DNA of 64,000 bases from Actinomyces vulturis (GCF_001687305.1 NZ_KV700386.1:62001-126000), one strand, 5' to 3'. Positions 43,613 through 53,040 are shown, counted from the first letter of the stretch. Program-made: numbers and translations. The notes: generated by a model not told the origin, from the sequence alone.

Positions 43613-45127
43613 GTGAGCCCACAGCACCTTGACCATGCCCACGCGCACGATCACAGCGCGCCACTCGACGTCTCAGCCCAGCAGATTCGCAGGGTCCGCA
43701 TCGCCCTGGCCACTATGGTGATCCCGTTGATTCTGGCAACTGCGCTCGCCATGGTGACAATCTGGCCCCACGGCAGTTCTTTAGTAGGAAGCCGAGAGTT
43801 TGTAGCCCCCGGCTCCTCTATGCGTGAAGCGACCGTGACAGCGATGAACATTGACGGGTGCCCTGAATCGGTCACCTCGCTCCGTGACGTGACTGCGGGA
43901 GTCGGAACTGGGGCGGTTCAACCTGACGGGAACGGACAAGCGCCCTCTGGCCAAGATGGTGCTCCGGCACAGAAGGGCGTTACTCCACAGGCCCAGGGTG
44001 TTGATCCGCAGGGGGCGGACACCAATGGTCAAGCAGGGCAAACTGAGGGACAAGCAGGAGGGCAAGCCGCCCAGCAATCAGCCCTCTCATCTGCCCAACA
44101 GCCTGGTCTGCTGGCAGACGCCGTGTGCGCACGAATCGAATCTGGGCCCACTGCCGGCGTGGTCATGCCCGTTCATGTCCCTCCGGAGTCACAGCAGCCG
44201 ATGCGTGTGGGCGACCGTATAGAAGTGATGGAAAATCCTGGGGCAATTGTGTCAGGCACTCCATTTATCTTCGTGGACTTCGAACGCAGCACACCGATCT
44301 TCTGGCTTCTTGGCGCTTACGCGGTACTCGTCGTACTTGTTGCTGGACGAAAAGGTTTCGCTTCCATGATTGGCTTGGCTTTCGCTATCGCCATCATGAT
44401 GTTTTTTGTGATTCCGGCGCTCCTTGGTGGCCAACAGCCGATTTCTGTGGCCCTTGTTGGTGCCAGTGCCATGATGATCGTCTGTTTGTACACAGCCCAC
44501 GGCATTACCGTGAAAACAACCACCGCACTCCTGGGCACGATCGTGGGTGTGGCCATTATGGTGGGCCTGGCTGTGTGGGGAACGTCAGCGGCGCGCCTTA
44601 CCGGTGCAGTTGATGAAAACGCCTATTTGCTTAGTTCCTTTGTCCCTGGAATTAACCTGCCCGCATTGCTCACATGTGGCATGGTCATTGCAGGACTGGG
44701 CGTACTTAACGATGTGACGATTACTCAGGCATCCAGTGTGTGGGAGTTGCACAGCGCAAACCCCTCACTGAGCGTCCTGGGGCTTATCCGTTCGGGCATG
44801 CGCATTGGTCGCGACCACATCGCGTCGACCGTGTACACCTTGGCCTTTGCTTACGCCGGTGGTGCCCTGCCTCTGGTGCTCAGCGCCGCGCTCATTGATC
44901 GCTCGGTGATGGATACGGTGCTGTCTGGTCAGATTGCTGAGGAAATTGTGCGCACGCTCGTCGCATCCATCGGACTAGTTCTCGCCATCCCCATCACCAC
45001 GGCAATCGCCGCTCTCCTGAGCAAAGCCACCGCACCCGCTCACAAGGTGAGCATAGGTAAGCACGAGCAGGTCACTGTCGCCCCAGTAATTGACGGCGAT
45101 GAACGAGCCAGTAATCGACGGCGATGA
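43613..45127 (+). CDS. YibE/F-like polytopic membrane protein
   Basis: A 504-residue membrane protein of the YibE/F family, function unknown. One membrane segment near residues 27-47 is followed by an outer region of about 170 residues. This includes a low-complexity Gly/Gln/Ala/Pro stretch (about 100-160). A beta-rich part with DRIEVMENPG follows, then seven hydrophobic segments to the C-terminus. Family features in the membrane part are YTAHGITVKTTTALLG and GMVIAGLGVLNDVTITQASSVWEL. The N-terminus has a His-rich start (HLDHAHAHDHS). A 25-bp tandem duplication at 45084-45128 has replaced the last residues with ASNRRR. The start is GTG 43613, possibly leaderless. Confidence 0.85.
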   Translation: MSPQHLDHAHAHDHSAPLDVSAQQIRRVRIALATMVIPLILATALAMVTIWPHGSSLVGSREFVAPGSSMREATVTAMNIDGCPESVTSLRDVTAGVGTGAVQPDGNGQAPSGQDGAPAQKGVTPQAQGVDPQGADTNGQAGQTEGQAGGQAAQQSALSSAQQPGLLADAVCARIESGPTAGVVMPVHVPPESQQPMRVGDRIEVMENPGAIVSGTPFIFVDFERSTPIFWLLGAYAVLVVLVAGRKGFASMIGLAFAIAIMMFFVIPALLGGQQPISVALVGASAMMIVCLYTAHGITVKTTTALLGTIVGVAIMVGLAVWGTSAARLTGAVDENAYLLSSFVPGINLPALLTCGMVIAGLGVLNDVTITQASSVWELHSANPSLSVLGLIRSGMRIGRDHIASTVYTLAFAYAGGALPLVLSAALIDRSVMDTVLSGQIAEEIVRTLVASIGLVLAIPITTAIAALLSKATAPAHKVSIGKHEQVTVAPVIDGDERASNRRR

Positions 45128-45128
45128 A
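45084..45128 (+). repeat. 25-bp tandem duplication at the end of the YibE/F gene
   Basis: CAGTAATTGACGGCGATGAA (45084-45103) recurs with one mismatch at 45109-45128. The 25-bp spacing is not a multiple of three, so the second copy is read in a new frame. Without it the protein would end in VIDGDESEAI, at a TAG near 45141-45143. Confidence 0.8.
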
Positions 45129-45139
45129 TCTGAGGCGAT

Positions 45140-46399
45140 TTAGCCGCCGGAAACGTCGTGTTCGGCGTCTGCTAGGCCTGCTTGTTCTTCAGCGTTGAGA
45201 TAGGGCGAATCCAACCAGCCCTCAGGTAGATGGGGGCGCTTGGGAGTGCCCGCGCGTCCGCGCGGGCCTTCGACTGTGGAACCTGGGTAGGGAGCATCAG
45301 CGTCGAGCCTGGACAATAACGTGTCCAGTTCTTCCAGGCTGGTGACCTTCATGAGTTCAGCGCGAGCCGCTCCGCCCACCGGGTAGCCCTTGAGATACCA
45401 GCCGATGTGCTTGCGAAGATCACGAACACCGCGATCTTCACCCATTTCGTCGGCAAGAAGTCTGCCGTGTTCCTGAATTGTGGTGATGACTTCCCCTAGG
45501 TTTGGGGCAACTCGCTGCTCATGACCAAACATGGCAGCAACCAAGTCAGCGAACAGCCACGGGCGTCCCTGGCAGCCGCGGCCTACCACCACACCATCGC
45601 ACCCGGTCTGACGCATCATCTCCACTGCATCGCTGCCCATCCAGATGTCGCCATTGCCCAGAATCGGTAAAGAACAGTGTTCTTTAAGTACGCCGATTGT
45701 GGACCAGTCAGCGTGACCGGAGTAATGCTGGGCAGCAGTGCGGGCATGCAGAGCCATGGCTGCCGCACCGGCACCCTCAACGATGGTGGCGCAATCAAGA
45801 TAAGTCAGGTGATCGGTGTCGATCCCCAGGCGGGTTTTGATGGTGACGGGAACGGGGCGCTCACGATTCGCATCCCGCTCAGCCTTCTCACTGGCCTTCA
45901 CCGCCGCGGTCACGATGTCTTTGAGGAGATCTCGCTTCCATGGCAGTGCAGCGCCGCCGCCCTTGCGGGTCACCTTGGGGACGGGACAACCAAAGTTCAG
46001 GTCGATATGGTCAGCCAGGTCCTCAAGGACAAGAATGCGCACTGCGTGAGCCACGGTATCCGGCTCGACTCCGTATAACTGGATTGAACGTACGCGTTCA
46101 GTGGGGTCTGTACGCACCATGGAAAGAGTTTTCTCATTGCGTTCAACGAGAGCACGAGTAGTGACCATTTCGGTGACGAAAAGACCCGCTGGAGCGGTGA
46201 GTACGCCGTCATGAATGACGGGGCCGTCAACGGTGGGTGCGAAGTTCTCTGGAAGGGCACTTTCGCCACTCTTTCGGCACAAATAGCGGAAAGAAGCGTT
46301 GGTAACGCCTGCCATGGGTGCGAGCACCACAGGGGTCGGTACGGCGATAGGGCCAATCGACAATTGGCTGGGGGCGAGAGGCGAGAACTGGTCAGTCAC
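45140..46399 (-). CDS. dus: tRNA-dihydrouridine synthase (DusB-like)
   Basis: FMN enzyme reducing uridines in tRNA. Seen are VVLAPMAGVTNASFRYLCR at the N-terminus, HIDLNFGCPVPKVTRKGGGAAL with the catalytic Cys, the FMN-binding ILGNGDIWMGSDAVEMMRQTGCDGVVVGRGCQGRPWLF, and MALHARTAAQHYSG. The start is set at GTG 46399 (VTDQFSPLAPSQ, 419 residues). An in-frame ATG at 46465 would leave only 12 bp to the divergent fabG start, so it is less likely. No ribosome binding site is visible. It converges closely with the YibE/F gene. Confidence 0.94.
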   Translation of the reverse strand: MTDQFSPLAPSQLSIGPIAVPTPVVLAPMAGVTNASFRYLCRKSGESALPENFAPTVDGPVIHDGVLTAPAGLFVTEMVTTRALVERNEKTLSMVRTDPTERVRSIQLYGVEPDTVAHAVRILVLEDLADHIDLNFGCPVPKVTRKGGGAALPWKRDLLKDIVTAAVKASEKAERDANRERPVPVTIKTRLGIDTDHLTYLDCATIVEGAGAAAMALHARTAAQHYSGHADWSTIGVLKEHCSLPILGNGDIWMGSDAVEMMRQTGCDGVVVGRGCQGRPWLFADLVAAMFGHEQRVAPNLGEVITTIQEHGRLLADEMGEDRGVRDLRKHIGWYLKGYPVGGAARAELMKVTSLEELDTLLSRLDADAPYPGSTVEGPRGRAGTPKRPHLPEGWLDSPYLNAEEQAGLADAEHDVSGG

Positions 46400-46464
46400 A
46401 TCCGTATTGTGGCACGAGTCCGCAATTTGTTTGATTTGGGCAGGAATCACGGTCAAAAGCGACA

Positions 46465-46470
46465 TATTCT
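46465..46470 (+). promoter_or_regulatory. Candidate -10 element of a leaderless mRNA (fabG)
   Basis: TATTCT ends 7 bases before ATG 46478, with no ribosome binding site between them. Confidence 0.45.
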
Positions 46471-46477
46471 AATCCTC

Positions 46478-47242
46478 ATGACTTCAGCCGGCCTGCCCAA
46501 TCTTCCCCAGCATGACTGCTCTGGTGCCACTTCATGGCCTCAGCAAACCATCGTCGTGACTGGAGCATCGCGAGGGATCGGCCAGGCGGTTGCGGAACAT
46601 TTTGCTTGTTGCGGCCACCGTGTAGCAGGTATTTCGCGTAGTGGCGGTGCACCTGAAGGGGTGCTGGGGCTTAGCGCAGATGTCACGGATATTGACGCTC
46701 TTACCCACGCAATTAAAGAAATCCGCGCTGAATTTGGCGCGCCTCATGTTCTAGTTGCTGCTGCAGGCATTAGCGCCGAGTCCCTGGCGCTGCGAACCAG
46801 TTCGCAGATGTGGGATGAGGTGATCGCCACCGATCTGACGGGCACGTTCAACTCAGTGCGTTCGGTTCTTCCTGACATGCTCAAAGCCCGATATGGCCGC
46901 GTAGTGCTGCTCTCGTCCGTGGTGGCCGCTAGTGGTGGTGTGGGCCTTGCAGCATATGGCGCGGCAAAGGGCGGAGTTGAAGGGCTCGTCCGTAGCCTGG
47001 CAAGAGAGGTGGCACGGAGAGGAATTACTGTTAACGCCGTGGCGCCAGGATTGATTGAGACCGATATGACGGCTGCTCTTACTCCTCAGGCTCGTGCTGG
47101 TTACATGGAAGCCATCCCGATGGCTCGTTTTGGTCAGGCGCATGAAGTGATTGCGCCGGTGGAATTCCTCGCTAGTCCCGCATCCTCTTATGTCACCGGT
47201 TCCATCATTAGCGTCGATGGTGGCATGGGGATGGGGCGTTAA
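46478..47242 (+). CDS. fabG: Short-chain dehydrogenase, 3-oxoacyl-ACP reductase-like
   Basis: NADPH-dependent reductase of the classical SDR family, probably acting in fatty acid elongation. The cofactor motif is TGASRGIG near residue 28, NAG appears as the variant AAAGIS, the catalytic Ser lies in VVLLSSVVAASGG, and YxxxK is YGAAKGG. The C-terminal VTGSIISVDGGMGM is typical of FabG. The start is ATG 46478 (254 residues); the frame is open upstream, but that part is antisense to dus. The fatty-acid role is inferred from similarity; no other fab gene is nearby, so another carbonyl substrate is possible. Confidence 0.88.
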   Translation: MTSAGLPNLPQHDCSGATSWPQQTIVVTGASRGIGQAVAEHFACCGHRVAGISRSGGAPEGVLGLSADVTDIDALTHAIKEIRAEFGAPHVLVAAAGISAESLALRTSSQMWDEVIATDLTGTFNSVRSVLPDMLKARYGRVVLLSSVVAASGGVGLAAYGAAKGGVEGLVRSLAREVARRGITVNAVAPGLIETDMTAALTPQARAGYMEAIPMARFGQAHEVIAPVEFLASPASSYVTGSIISVDGGMGMGR

Positions 47243-47309
47243 TTATCAGAAGGTCGAAATGGCAGCGATCAACTTCGAGATATGACAGTGTCCGTAACTG
47301 ATCGTTGTT

Positions 47310-49136
47310 TTACAAGGCAAAAAGTTCTTCCAAACATGACAGTAGAGCGTCTTTTGCTTCAGGAATTGCGTAATTTTCTGGTGTCAGTGAAACATTGATC
47401 TGGAGGTTTGATGTTTGATAGGTCTTATCGGTTAGATCTTCGCCAAACGGAGCCAGTTTATCAATCCAACTCTTTACTAAAGTTTCACCCATCGCGCGGC
47501 GAGCAAATTTAACAACAATTGCAGACTTATTAAATGAAAGCTCAGCCTTTGTAGTTTTTCCAGCCGAATTTAGGCGATAAAACTTTGGTTCTGGTTGGAC
47601 GCCAATTCCAGTCGTAAATTCATTAGATAAGTCACCAAGACGGTCCTTAAGAGAGTTAAACAGGTCAGAAAAAAGACTGACAAGCTCTGGGTTCGCATGG
47701 TACTTCGTGAGTAGTGTATCTATAGTTACTTCAAAACCGAGCACGATTTCTCCTTTAGTTGTTTTCTTGCGATCGTTGCCAACCGATGTAATAGAAGCCA
47801 ATGAAAGGGCGGTTCGAAGGTCGTTAATATTGCTCATCTGATTTTTTGAATTCCCTGTTGTAAACACGCCGAGTAGGGATGTTAAAAAATTAATAAAAGA
47901 ATACGTTTCGATGGCTGAAATGTCGAAACTATCGAGTAATGTTGAAGTCTCTTCGTTGTCTTGTTCGAAAAGAGAAATTTCTTTCTTGAAGAACTCTTCT
48001 ACAGAAGAGTCGCACACTTCATTTTCTACTTTTTGTATAAATTCTCTGTAATATAAAGGATATGCGCTTTGGAGGCACAGGATAGCAAAGAGTTGTAATC
48101 GTTCCGCGGGGTTAGTTTCTTTATCGGTGCGGGATCGGATATTTTCGAGTAGGCGGAATGTATTAAGGAGTCGTTTGATGGAACGGGGGTTGTTGCCGAC
48201 AGATAGTGTGCACAGTGTTTGATAAATTTTTGATTCGCTAGAGTCTGTAGTGTCAACCATCTCCTTAATTAGTGTCCCAGTCTCATAGGCGCTAACAGGC
48301 ATGTGGAAAGGTACTTGAATTATCTTATCGAAAAATGATTGTGCTTTTTTCTCGCGAAAATCATTACCGAATTTTTTATGTACGCCCTGTTTGATTACTT
48401 CAAAATCGATGGCAAGGATAAAGACGCACCCAGGTAGATCAAGGAATAGTTTTAATGACTCAAGTAATTCGACTGCTTTTGCAGGTTCAAGGCGATCTAA
48501 GTCGTCAATAAAGATGAAGATTTTTTCGTCAGATTGTGATGCAGGCTGATCGGATCGCTTTAATGCACTATTGATCATTAATGCAATGTCAGACTTAAGT
48601 TCTTCTAGAATTTTGACGTCATACTCAAATAGTTGAGTAGCATAATCGTTTAGTTCCTCACTAGAGGTTTCGAATGCTTTTTTGCCGCCTTCAAAAGTTT
48701 TTTCAATTAAAGGCTGATAAGGGGTCAGCGTTGTCAACCCTGATATGAACCCGGTTCCTGCCCCTAAGGCAATTTTTGCAATTTTTTTGAATTTTTTGGT
48801 ATAATTTACTTTATCGCTTGGGTTAATTTTCGATAGTGCGATAGTTAGTTGTTGTAACAAGGCGAGAATTAACTTGTCGCCCATGTTAAATTGGGAATAT
48901 TGCCAAGTATTGAACCAAATGACGTGATTTTTTTGTTCAGTATTACTGATCTTATTTTTGATCATGTTCATTAGCGATGTTTTCCCAGAGCCCCAATCGC
49001 CTTGGATTGCGATGGTCATGGGAGTCTCGCACTTTGTTGAGAAATCAGCTAATGCGTCAACATATTGCGAGATGTTTAGCGAGTCTTCATTCGCTGGGAT
49101 ATCGGTCATCGATAGTGGTTGAAGTTGTTTCGACAT
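47310..49136 (-). CDS. KAP family P-loop NTPase
   Basis: A 608-residue STAND-like/KAP P-loop NTPase. Walker A is IQGDWGSGKTSLMN (about 44-57) and Walker B is IFIFIDDLDRLEPAKAVELL (about 207-226), with FILAIDFEVIKQGV as the sensor strand. A hydrophobic stretch between them (about 120-145, LGAGTGFISGLTTLTP) may be the membrane insertion known in KAP proteins. The C-terminal 300 residues are not recognised. The gene is far more AT-rich than its neighbours (20 of 60 bases are G or C in 48601-48660) and uses A/T-ending codons, so it was probably acquired. KAP proteins occur on mobile islands and in some anti-phage contexts; a defence role here is speculation. There is no partner gene, integrase or repeat nearby. 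Confidence 0.88.
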   Translation of the reverse strand: MSKQLQPLSMTDIPANEDSLNISQYVDALADFSTKCETPMTIAIQGDWGSGKTSLMNMIKNKISNTEQKNHVIWFNTWQYSQFNMGDKLILALLQQLTIALSKINPSDKVNYTKKFKKIAKIALGAGTGFISGLTTLTPYQPLIEKTFEGGKKAFETSSEELNDYATQLFEYDVKILEELKSDIALMINSALKRSDQPASQSDEKIFIFIDDLDRLEPAKAVELLESLKLFLDLPGCVFILAIDFEVIKQGVHKKFGNDFREKKAQSFFDKIIQVPFHMPVSAYETGTLIKEMVDTTDSSESKIYQTLCTLSVGNNPRSIKRLLNTFRLLENIRSRTDKETNPAERLQLFAILCLQSAYPLYYREFIQKVENEVCDSSVEEFFKKEISLFEQDNEETSTLLDSFDISAIETYSFINFLTSLLGVFTTGNSKNQMSNINDLRTALSLASITSVGNDRKKTTKGEIVLGFEVTIDTLLTKYHANPELVSLFSDLFNSLKDRLGDLSNEFTTGIGVQPEPKFYRLNSAGKTTKAELSFNKSAIVVKFARRAMGETLVKSWIDKLAPFGEDLTDKTYQTSNLQINVSLTPENYAIPEAKDALLSCLEELFAL

Positions 49137-49310
49137 GTCGGCTCATCTCTCAGGAACTAGTTAGCCCTTTGCAACTGCTGTAAATTATAGGTGATTACAT
49201 TTAAGTTAGTAACCTATTTCAGGTTCGTAAATTACCAACTAGTACGAAGCGTCGACAGGCATTTGGTTGGGGAACCGGCCCGTTAGTTTGTTTCTGACAG
49301 GTTGCCTGGG

Positions 49311-49820
49311 TTACTTTTCGACGACGCCGTGAGGCAATGCCTTAATCGTTGCCATCTGTTCGTTTAGATCACACCACGCACCGTCATAGGACATGATGAT
49401 TGCCGTTGCTGTGGACATGCCGAAGGCAATGTCCTGGGTCAGAGGATTCGAACGATCAGCAGATAACGCATAACCAACCATGGATAAGGTGGGTTCGTGG
49501 CCTACCACCATTACTGAGGTGTACTCTTCGTCGACGTCATGCAGCATATCGATGATGGAGCCTACGCCGTTGCGTGGAGCGTAGATGGTCTTATTAATTG
49601 CGATGGATGAGGGTTTGGTGGCTTTGGCAAGGTACTGGCCGGTTTCGCGTGCGCGCTTGGCAGGTGAAACCAGCATAAGGTCAACCTTGAGGCCTTCGGC
49701 TTTGAGTTGAGAAGCCAGGTTCTTCGCCATGGCTTGCCCTTTTTCTGTCAGTGGCCGTTCCTCATCAGATGTGGCCATGGAGGCCGCCTTTGAGTGGCGA
49801 ACGAGTACAAGAGTCTTCAT
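49311..49820 (-). CDS. sixA: Phosphohistidine phosphatase SixA-like
   Basis: Histidine phosphatase superfamily member. The RHG-type motif is LVLVRHSKAA at the N-terminus, with the nucleophile His; the second His lies in VVGHEPTLSMVGY. The core arginine is in SPAKRARETGQYLAKA. The start is ATG 49820 (169 residues), typical for SixA; an upstream extension to 49886 is atypical. In E. coli SixA removes phosphate from histidines of phosphorelay/PTS proteins; the actinobacterial target is unknown. It lies between the AT-rich KAP gene and glgC. Confidence 0.9.
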   Translation of the reverse strand: MKTLVLVRHSKAASMATSDEERPLTEKGQAMAKNLASQLKAEGLKVDLMLVSPAKRARETGQYLAKATKPSSIAINKTIYAPRNGVGSIIDMLHDVDEEYTSVMVVGHEPTLSMVGYALSADRSNPLTQDIAFGMSTATAIIMSYDGAWCDLNEQMATIKALPHGVVEK

Positions 49821-49978
49821 AGTCACAAAGTGAACTGTATCAACGGAGCAGCGGGCATTTCGTAGTTTTGGATACTCAATATTCATGATCGTTCACTAAC
49901 GGGTGGGGACGGGGGCTGTGGGGAAGCCTTGTTTGAGTGACATGGTGATGCGCTATGTGAACGTATTCGGTGTTACCG

Positions 49979-50017
49979 AAAAACGGTGGGGCGCCGACGA
50001 GAGTCAGCGCCCCACCG
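49979..50017 (-). terminator. Hairpin terminator of glgC
   Basis: CGGTGGGGCGC (49984-49994) pairs with GCGCCCCACCG (50007-50017). On the minus strand five T follow directly, so this is a canonical terminator for glgC. Confidence 0.88.
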
Positions 50018-50057
50018 CGTGGATGGCATAAGCACGTGTGAGTGAAGAAAGAAATCC

Positions 50058-51302
50058 TTACCGGGTCACAATCTGGCCCTTAGCGACCACTGTGATACCG
50101 GATTCAGTCACCGTGAAGCCACGTGCGCGATCATGTTCGTGATCGATGCCGACCATGGCACCTTCTTCTACGCGAACGTTCTTGTCCAAAATGGCTCGGT
50201 TGACCACGGTGTTGCGGCCCACGTTCGCGCCGTCGAGAATGACAGAGGAGCGGACCGAGGACCAGGAGTTAATGCGGACGCCGGGGGAGAGGACAGAGGA
50301 AATGACTTCACCGCCTGAGACGATGACTCCGGGGGAGACGATGGAATCAATTGCGTGTCCTAGACGTTCATGGTGGCCGTAGACGAACTTCGCTGGAGGC
50401 ATGCCTGCGTCATAACCGGTGTACAACGGCCAGCGGTCATTGTAGAGATTGAAGACGGGGGTGACGCTGATGAGATCCTGATGAGCCTCGTAGAAAGCGT
50501 CGAGGGTACCTACGTCACGCCAGTAGTTACGGTCACGATCGGTTGAACCGGGAACTTCGTTGTCTTTGAAGTCGTAAACGCCGGCGGCGCCTTGGTTGAC
50601 GAACCAAGGAACGATGTTGCCGCCCATGTCGTGCTTAGAGTTGTCATCTGCAGCGTCAACGGTGACAGCCTCGCGCATGGCGTCCACGCTCATGATGTAG
50701 TTACCCATTGAAGCAAGAACTTCATTGGGGGAGTCCGGCAGGCCGGGAGTGTCCTTGGGCTTTTCTACGAAAGCCTTGATCTTGCCGGGCGCCTTCGGGT
50801 CAGTTTCGATCACACCGAACTGGTCAGCCAAACTCTTGGGTTGACGGATACCAGCAACAGTCAGAGGTAACCCGGATGCGATATGGTGCTCAAGCATCTG
50901 GGAGAAGTCCATCCGGTAGATGTTGTCAGCACCGGTGATCACCACGTAATCGGGACGTTCATCATCCACCAGATTGAGGGACTGATAGATCGCATCAGCG
51001 CTTCCTAGGAACCAGTGCTTACCCATACGCTGTTGTGCTGGTACGGGAGCGACATAGTTGCCCAGCATCGATGACATACGCCAGGTCTTGGAGATGTGAC
51101 GGTCAAGAGAGTGGGACTTGTATTGAGTCAACACCACAACACGCAGAAAGCCTGAGTTCACCATGTTGGACAAGGAGAAATCAATCAGGCGGTAGTGGCC
51201 GCCGAAGGGCACTGCGGGCTTGGCGCGATCGATGGTGAGGGGCATAAGGCGCTTACCTTCACCACCGGCGAGGACGATTGCGAGAACACGTGGAGCTGCC
51301 AT
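50058..51302 (-). CDS. glgC: Glucose-1-phosphate adenylyltransferase (ADP-glucose pyrophosphorylase)
   Basis: Makes ADP-glucose, the activated donor for glycogen synthesis. The N-terminal Rossmann part has [25 protein letters not shown] and [15 protein letters not shown]; the ADP-glucose site segments include GTADAIYQ-like [17 protein letters not shown] and [13 protein letters not shown] left-handed beta-helix ends the protein. The 414 residues are normal. The ATG at 51302 has TAGGCT 6 bases upstream and no ribosome binding site, suggesting a leaderless mRNA. It is divergent from glgA over 368 bp, as in mycobacteria (glgC/glgM). Confidence 0.96.
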   Translation of the reverse strand: MAAPRVLAIVLAGGEGKRLMPLTIDRAKPAVPFGGHYRLIDFSLSNMVNSGFLRVVVLTQYKSHSLDRHISKTWRMSSMLGNYVAPVPAQQRMGKHWFLGSADAIYQSLNLVDDERPDYVVITGADNIYRMDFSQMLEHHIASGLPLTVAGIRQPKSLADQFGVIETDPKAPGKIKAFVEKPKDTPGLPDSPNEVLASMGNYIMSVDAMREAVTVDAADDNSKHDMGGNIVPWFVNQGAAGVYDFKDNEVPGSTDRDRNYWRDVGTLDAFYEAHQDLISVTPVFNLYNDRWPLYTGYDAGMPPAKFVYGHHERLGHAIDSIVSPGVIVSGGEVISSVLSPGVRINSWSSVRSSVILDGANVGRNTVVNRAILDKNVRVEEGAMVGIDHEHDRARGFTVTESGITVVAKGQIVTR

Positions 51303-51670
51303 GGGTTAAGCCTAAAGTGCTTGAGAGTGTTTCGCAGGAAAAACGCCAGGTAATTTTGGCCAATTTCTAGGGCTAACTGCCTACATTAAGGAAGAAAAGA
51401 AGGGAAGAATAGAAACGGTAAGGTTGCTTGAATTGCATCGTTTGACCTGAGCTTCGCTCAAAATTAGTCATTTATGTGTCTCATTACTTTCCATCATGAA
51501 ACGAGAATGTAAGCATACAGTGACCTGATTCATTGTGATCGTCAGTGAATAATGGTGGCTCGGATCGAAGGTTACGGTTGTAGAGTGTGACCTGCGATAC
51601 TCTTATGGTGCATTGTTGCCCAATGGAGTCACTACCTCCAGTCGCGTCCATCAAAGAAAGGGGCATCCCG
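51303..51670. promoter_or_regulatory. Divergent glgC/glgA control region
   Basis: This 368-bp gap holds both promoters. For glgC, TAGGCT (51309-51314, minus strand) ends 6 bases before the ATG. For glgA, TTGTAG followed by TCTTAT (or TACTCT) stands about 70 bp before the start. No clear operator palindrome was seen. Confidence 0.4.
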
Positions 51671-52909
51671 ATGAGGGTTGACCTACTGACCAAGGAATAC
51701 CCGCCATTTATTTACGGTGGGGCAGGAGTCCATGTTGACGAACTGGCTAAGGTGCTTCGTCCCCTTGCCGATGTGCGCGTTCACGCCTTTGGCGGGCCTC
51801 GTAAACAAGGTCAACCTGGTGGCGATCCCGGTGTGACGGGTTACCCCAATGTTGAGGAGTTGGCTGGGGCCAATGCTGCACTGCAGACCTTCGGCGTTGA
51901 CTTAGAAATGGCAGCCGGATGTGAAGGTACGGACCTGGTCCACTCCCATACCTGGTATGCCAATCTCGGCGGGCGTCTGGCCCAGCTCCTTCACGGTGTT
52001 CCCCACGTGATTAGCGCGCACTCCTTGGAGCCCATGCGTCCATGGAAAGCTGAACAACTTGGCGGTGGGTATGCTCTGAGTTCCTGGGCAGAAGAAAACG
52101 CTTACACCAACGCTGATGCCATCATCGCCGTGAGTGGCGGCATGCGCGAAGACATTCTTCGTTCTTACCCCACCGTTGATCCAGAAAAGGTCAAGGTTGT
52201 TCACAACGGTATTGATCTCGATGCATGGAAGAAACCAGAAGGTCCTGAAGCAGGAGAACTTCAAGAAAAGACCTTGGCTCGTTTGGGAATTGATCCTGAA
52301 CGGCCCACCATCGTCTTTGTTGGGCGTATTACGCGCCAAAAAGGTCTGCCTTACTTCCTGCGTGCTTGCGAATCACTGCCGGAAGAAGTCCAGATTGTCC
52401 TGTGTGCCGGAGCCCCGGACACCAAGGAAATCATGACCGAAGTCGAAGGTCTGGTTGATACGCTGCGCACGAAGCGTACCGGCGTCGTGTGGGTTGAAGA
52501 AATGCTTCCTCGGCCGGAACTTATTGCCGTACTTGATGCTTCTGACCTGTTCGTGTGTCCCTCAATTTACGAGCCCTTGGGGATCGTGAACCTGGAAGCC
52601 ATGGCTGTGGGGTTACCAGTTGTTGGCAGTGCAACAGGTGGTATTCCGGAAGTTATTAACGACGGCGAGACGGGCCTTCTCGTCCCTCTTGACCAGTTAC
52701 ATGACGGTACTGGCACACCCGTTAATCCTGAACAGTTCATTGCAGATCTTGCCAAGGCGATCACTACCTTGATTACTGATAAGGAACTGTGCGAAAAGAT
52801 GGGTAAGGCCGCACGTAAGCGCGTGGAAGACCACTTCGCATGGACTGCCATCGCTGAGCGTACGATGGCTGTTTATGAATGGGTTCTTGAGCAGCGCAAA
52901 AATGCCTGA
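51671..52909 (+). CDS. glgA: Glycogen synthase, GT4 type (GlgA/GlgM-like)
   Basis: GT4/GT-B glycosyltransferase using ADP-glucose. The N-terminal part has LTKEYPPFIYGGAGVHVDELAKVL and VHSHTWYANLGGRLAQ; the donor-binding C-terminal part has FVGRITRQKGLPYFLRACE and CPSIYEPLGIVNLEAMAVGLPVVGSATGGIPEVI with the E-x7-E pattern. The start is ATG 51671 (412 residues), preceded by AAAGGGG; an open stretch to 51587 precedes that site. The mycobacterial counterpart (GlgM) makes maltose-1-phosphate for GlgE, so the product here may be glycogen or maltose-1-phosphate; the sequence does not decide. Confidence 0.93.
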   Translation: MRVDLLTKEYPPFIYGGAGVHVDELAKVLRPLADVRVHAFGGPRKQGQPGGDPGVTGYPNVEELAGANAALQTFGVDLEMAAGCEGTDLVHSHTWYANLGGRLAQLLHGVPHVISAHSLEPMRPWKAEQLGGGYALSSWAEENAYTNADAIIAVSGGMREDILRSYPTVDPEKVKVVHNGIDLDAWKKPEGPEAGELQEKTLARLGIDPERPTIVFVGRITRQKGLPYFLRACESLPEEVQIVLCAGAPDTKEIMTEVEGLVDTLRTKRTGVVWVEEMLPRPELIAVLDASDLFVCPSIYEPLGIVNLEAMAVGLPVVGSATGGIPEVINDGETGLLVPLDQLHDGTGTPVNPEQFIADLAKAITTLITDKELCEKMGKAARKRVEDHFAWTAIAERTMAVYEWVLEQRKNA

Positions 52910-53040
52910 CGGACGCACTTGATTCAGTGAGTTTAAAAGTCTGGACGAGCAGACGATAGTGACGAGCGGGGCAGTAGCTTATGAATCCTCTGGTCAATTA
53001 GGTGCTTGGCTGCTCTATTGACTGCGATGTCGGGATAATT

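Noticed and set aside
42587-43654. 355-codon minus-strand open frame opposite glyS
   Set aside because: Antisense shadow spanning the glyS terminator; no family features.
47243-49310. Prophage or integrative element around the KAP gene
   Set aside because: No integrase, transposase, phage structural gene, tRNA end or flanking direct repeat is visible; only base composition is odd.
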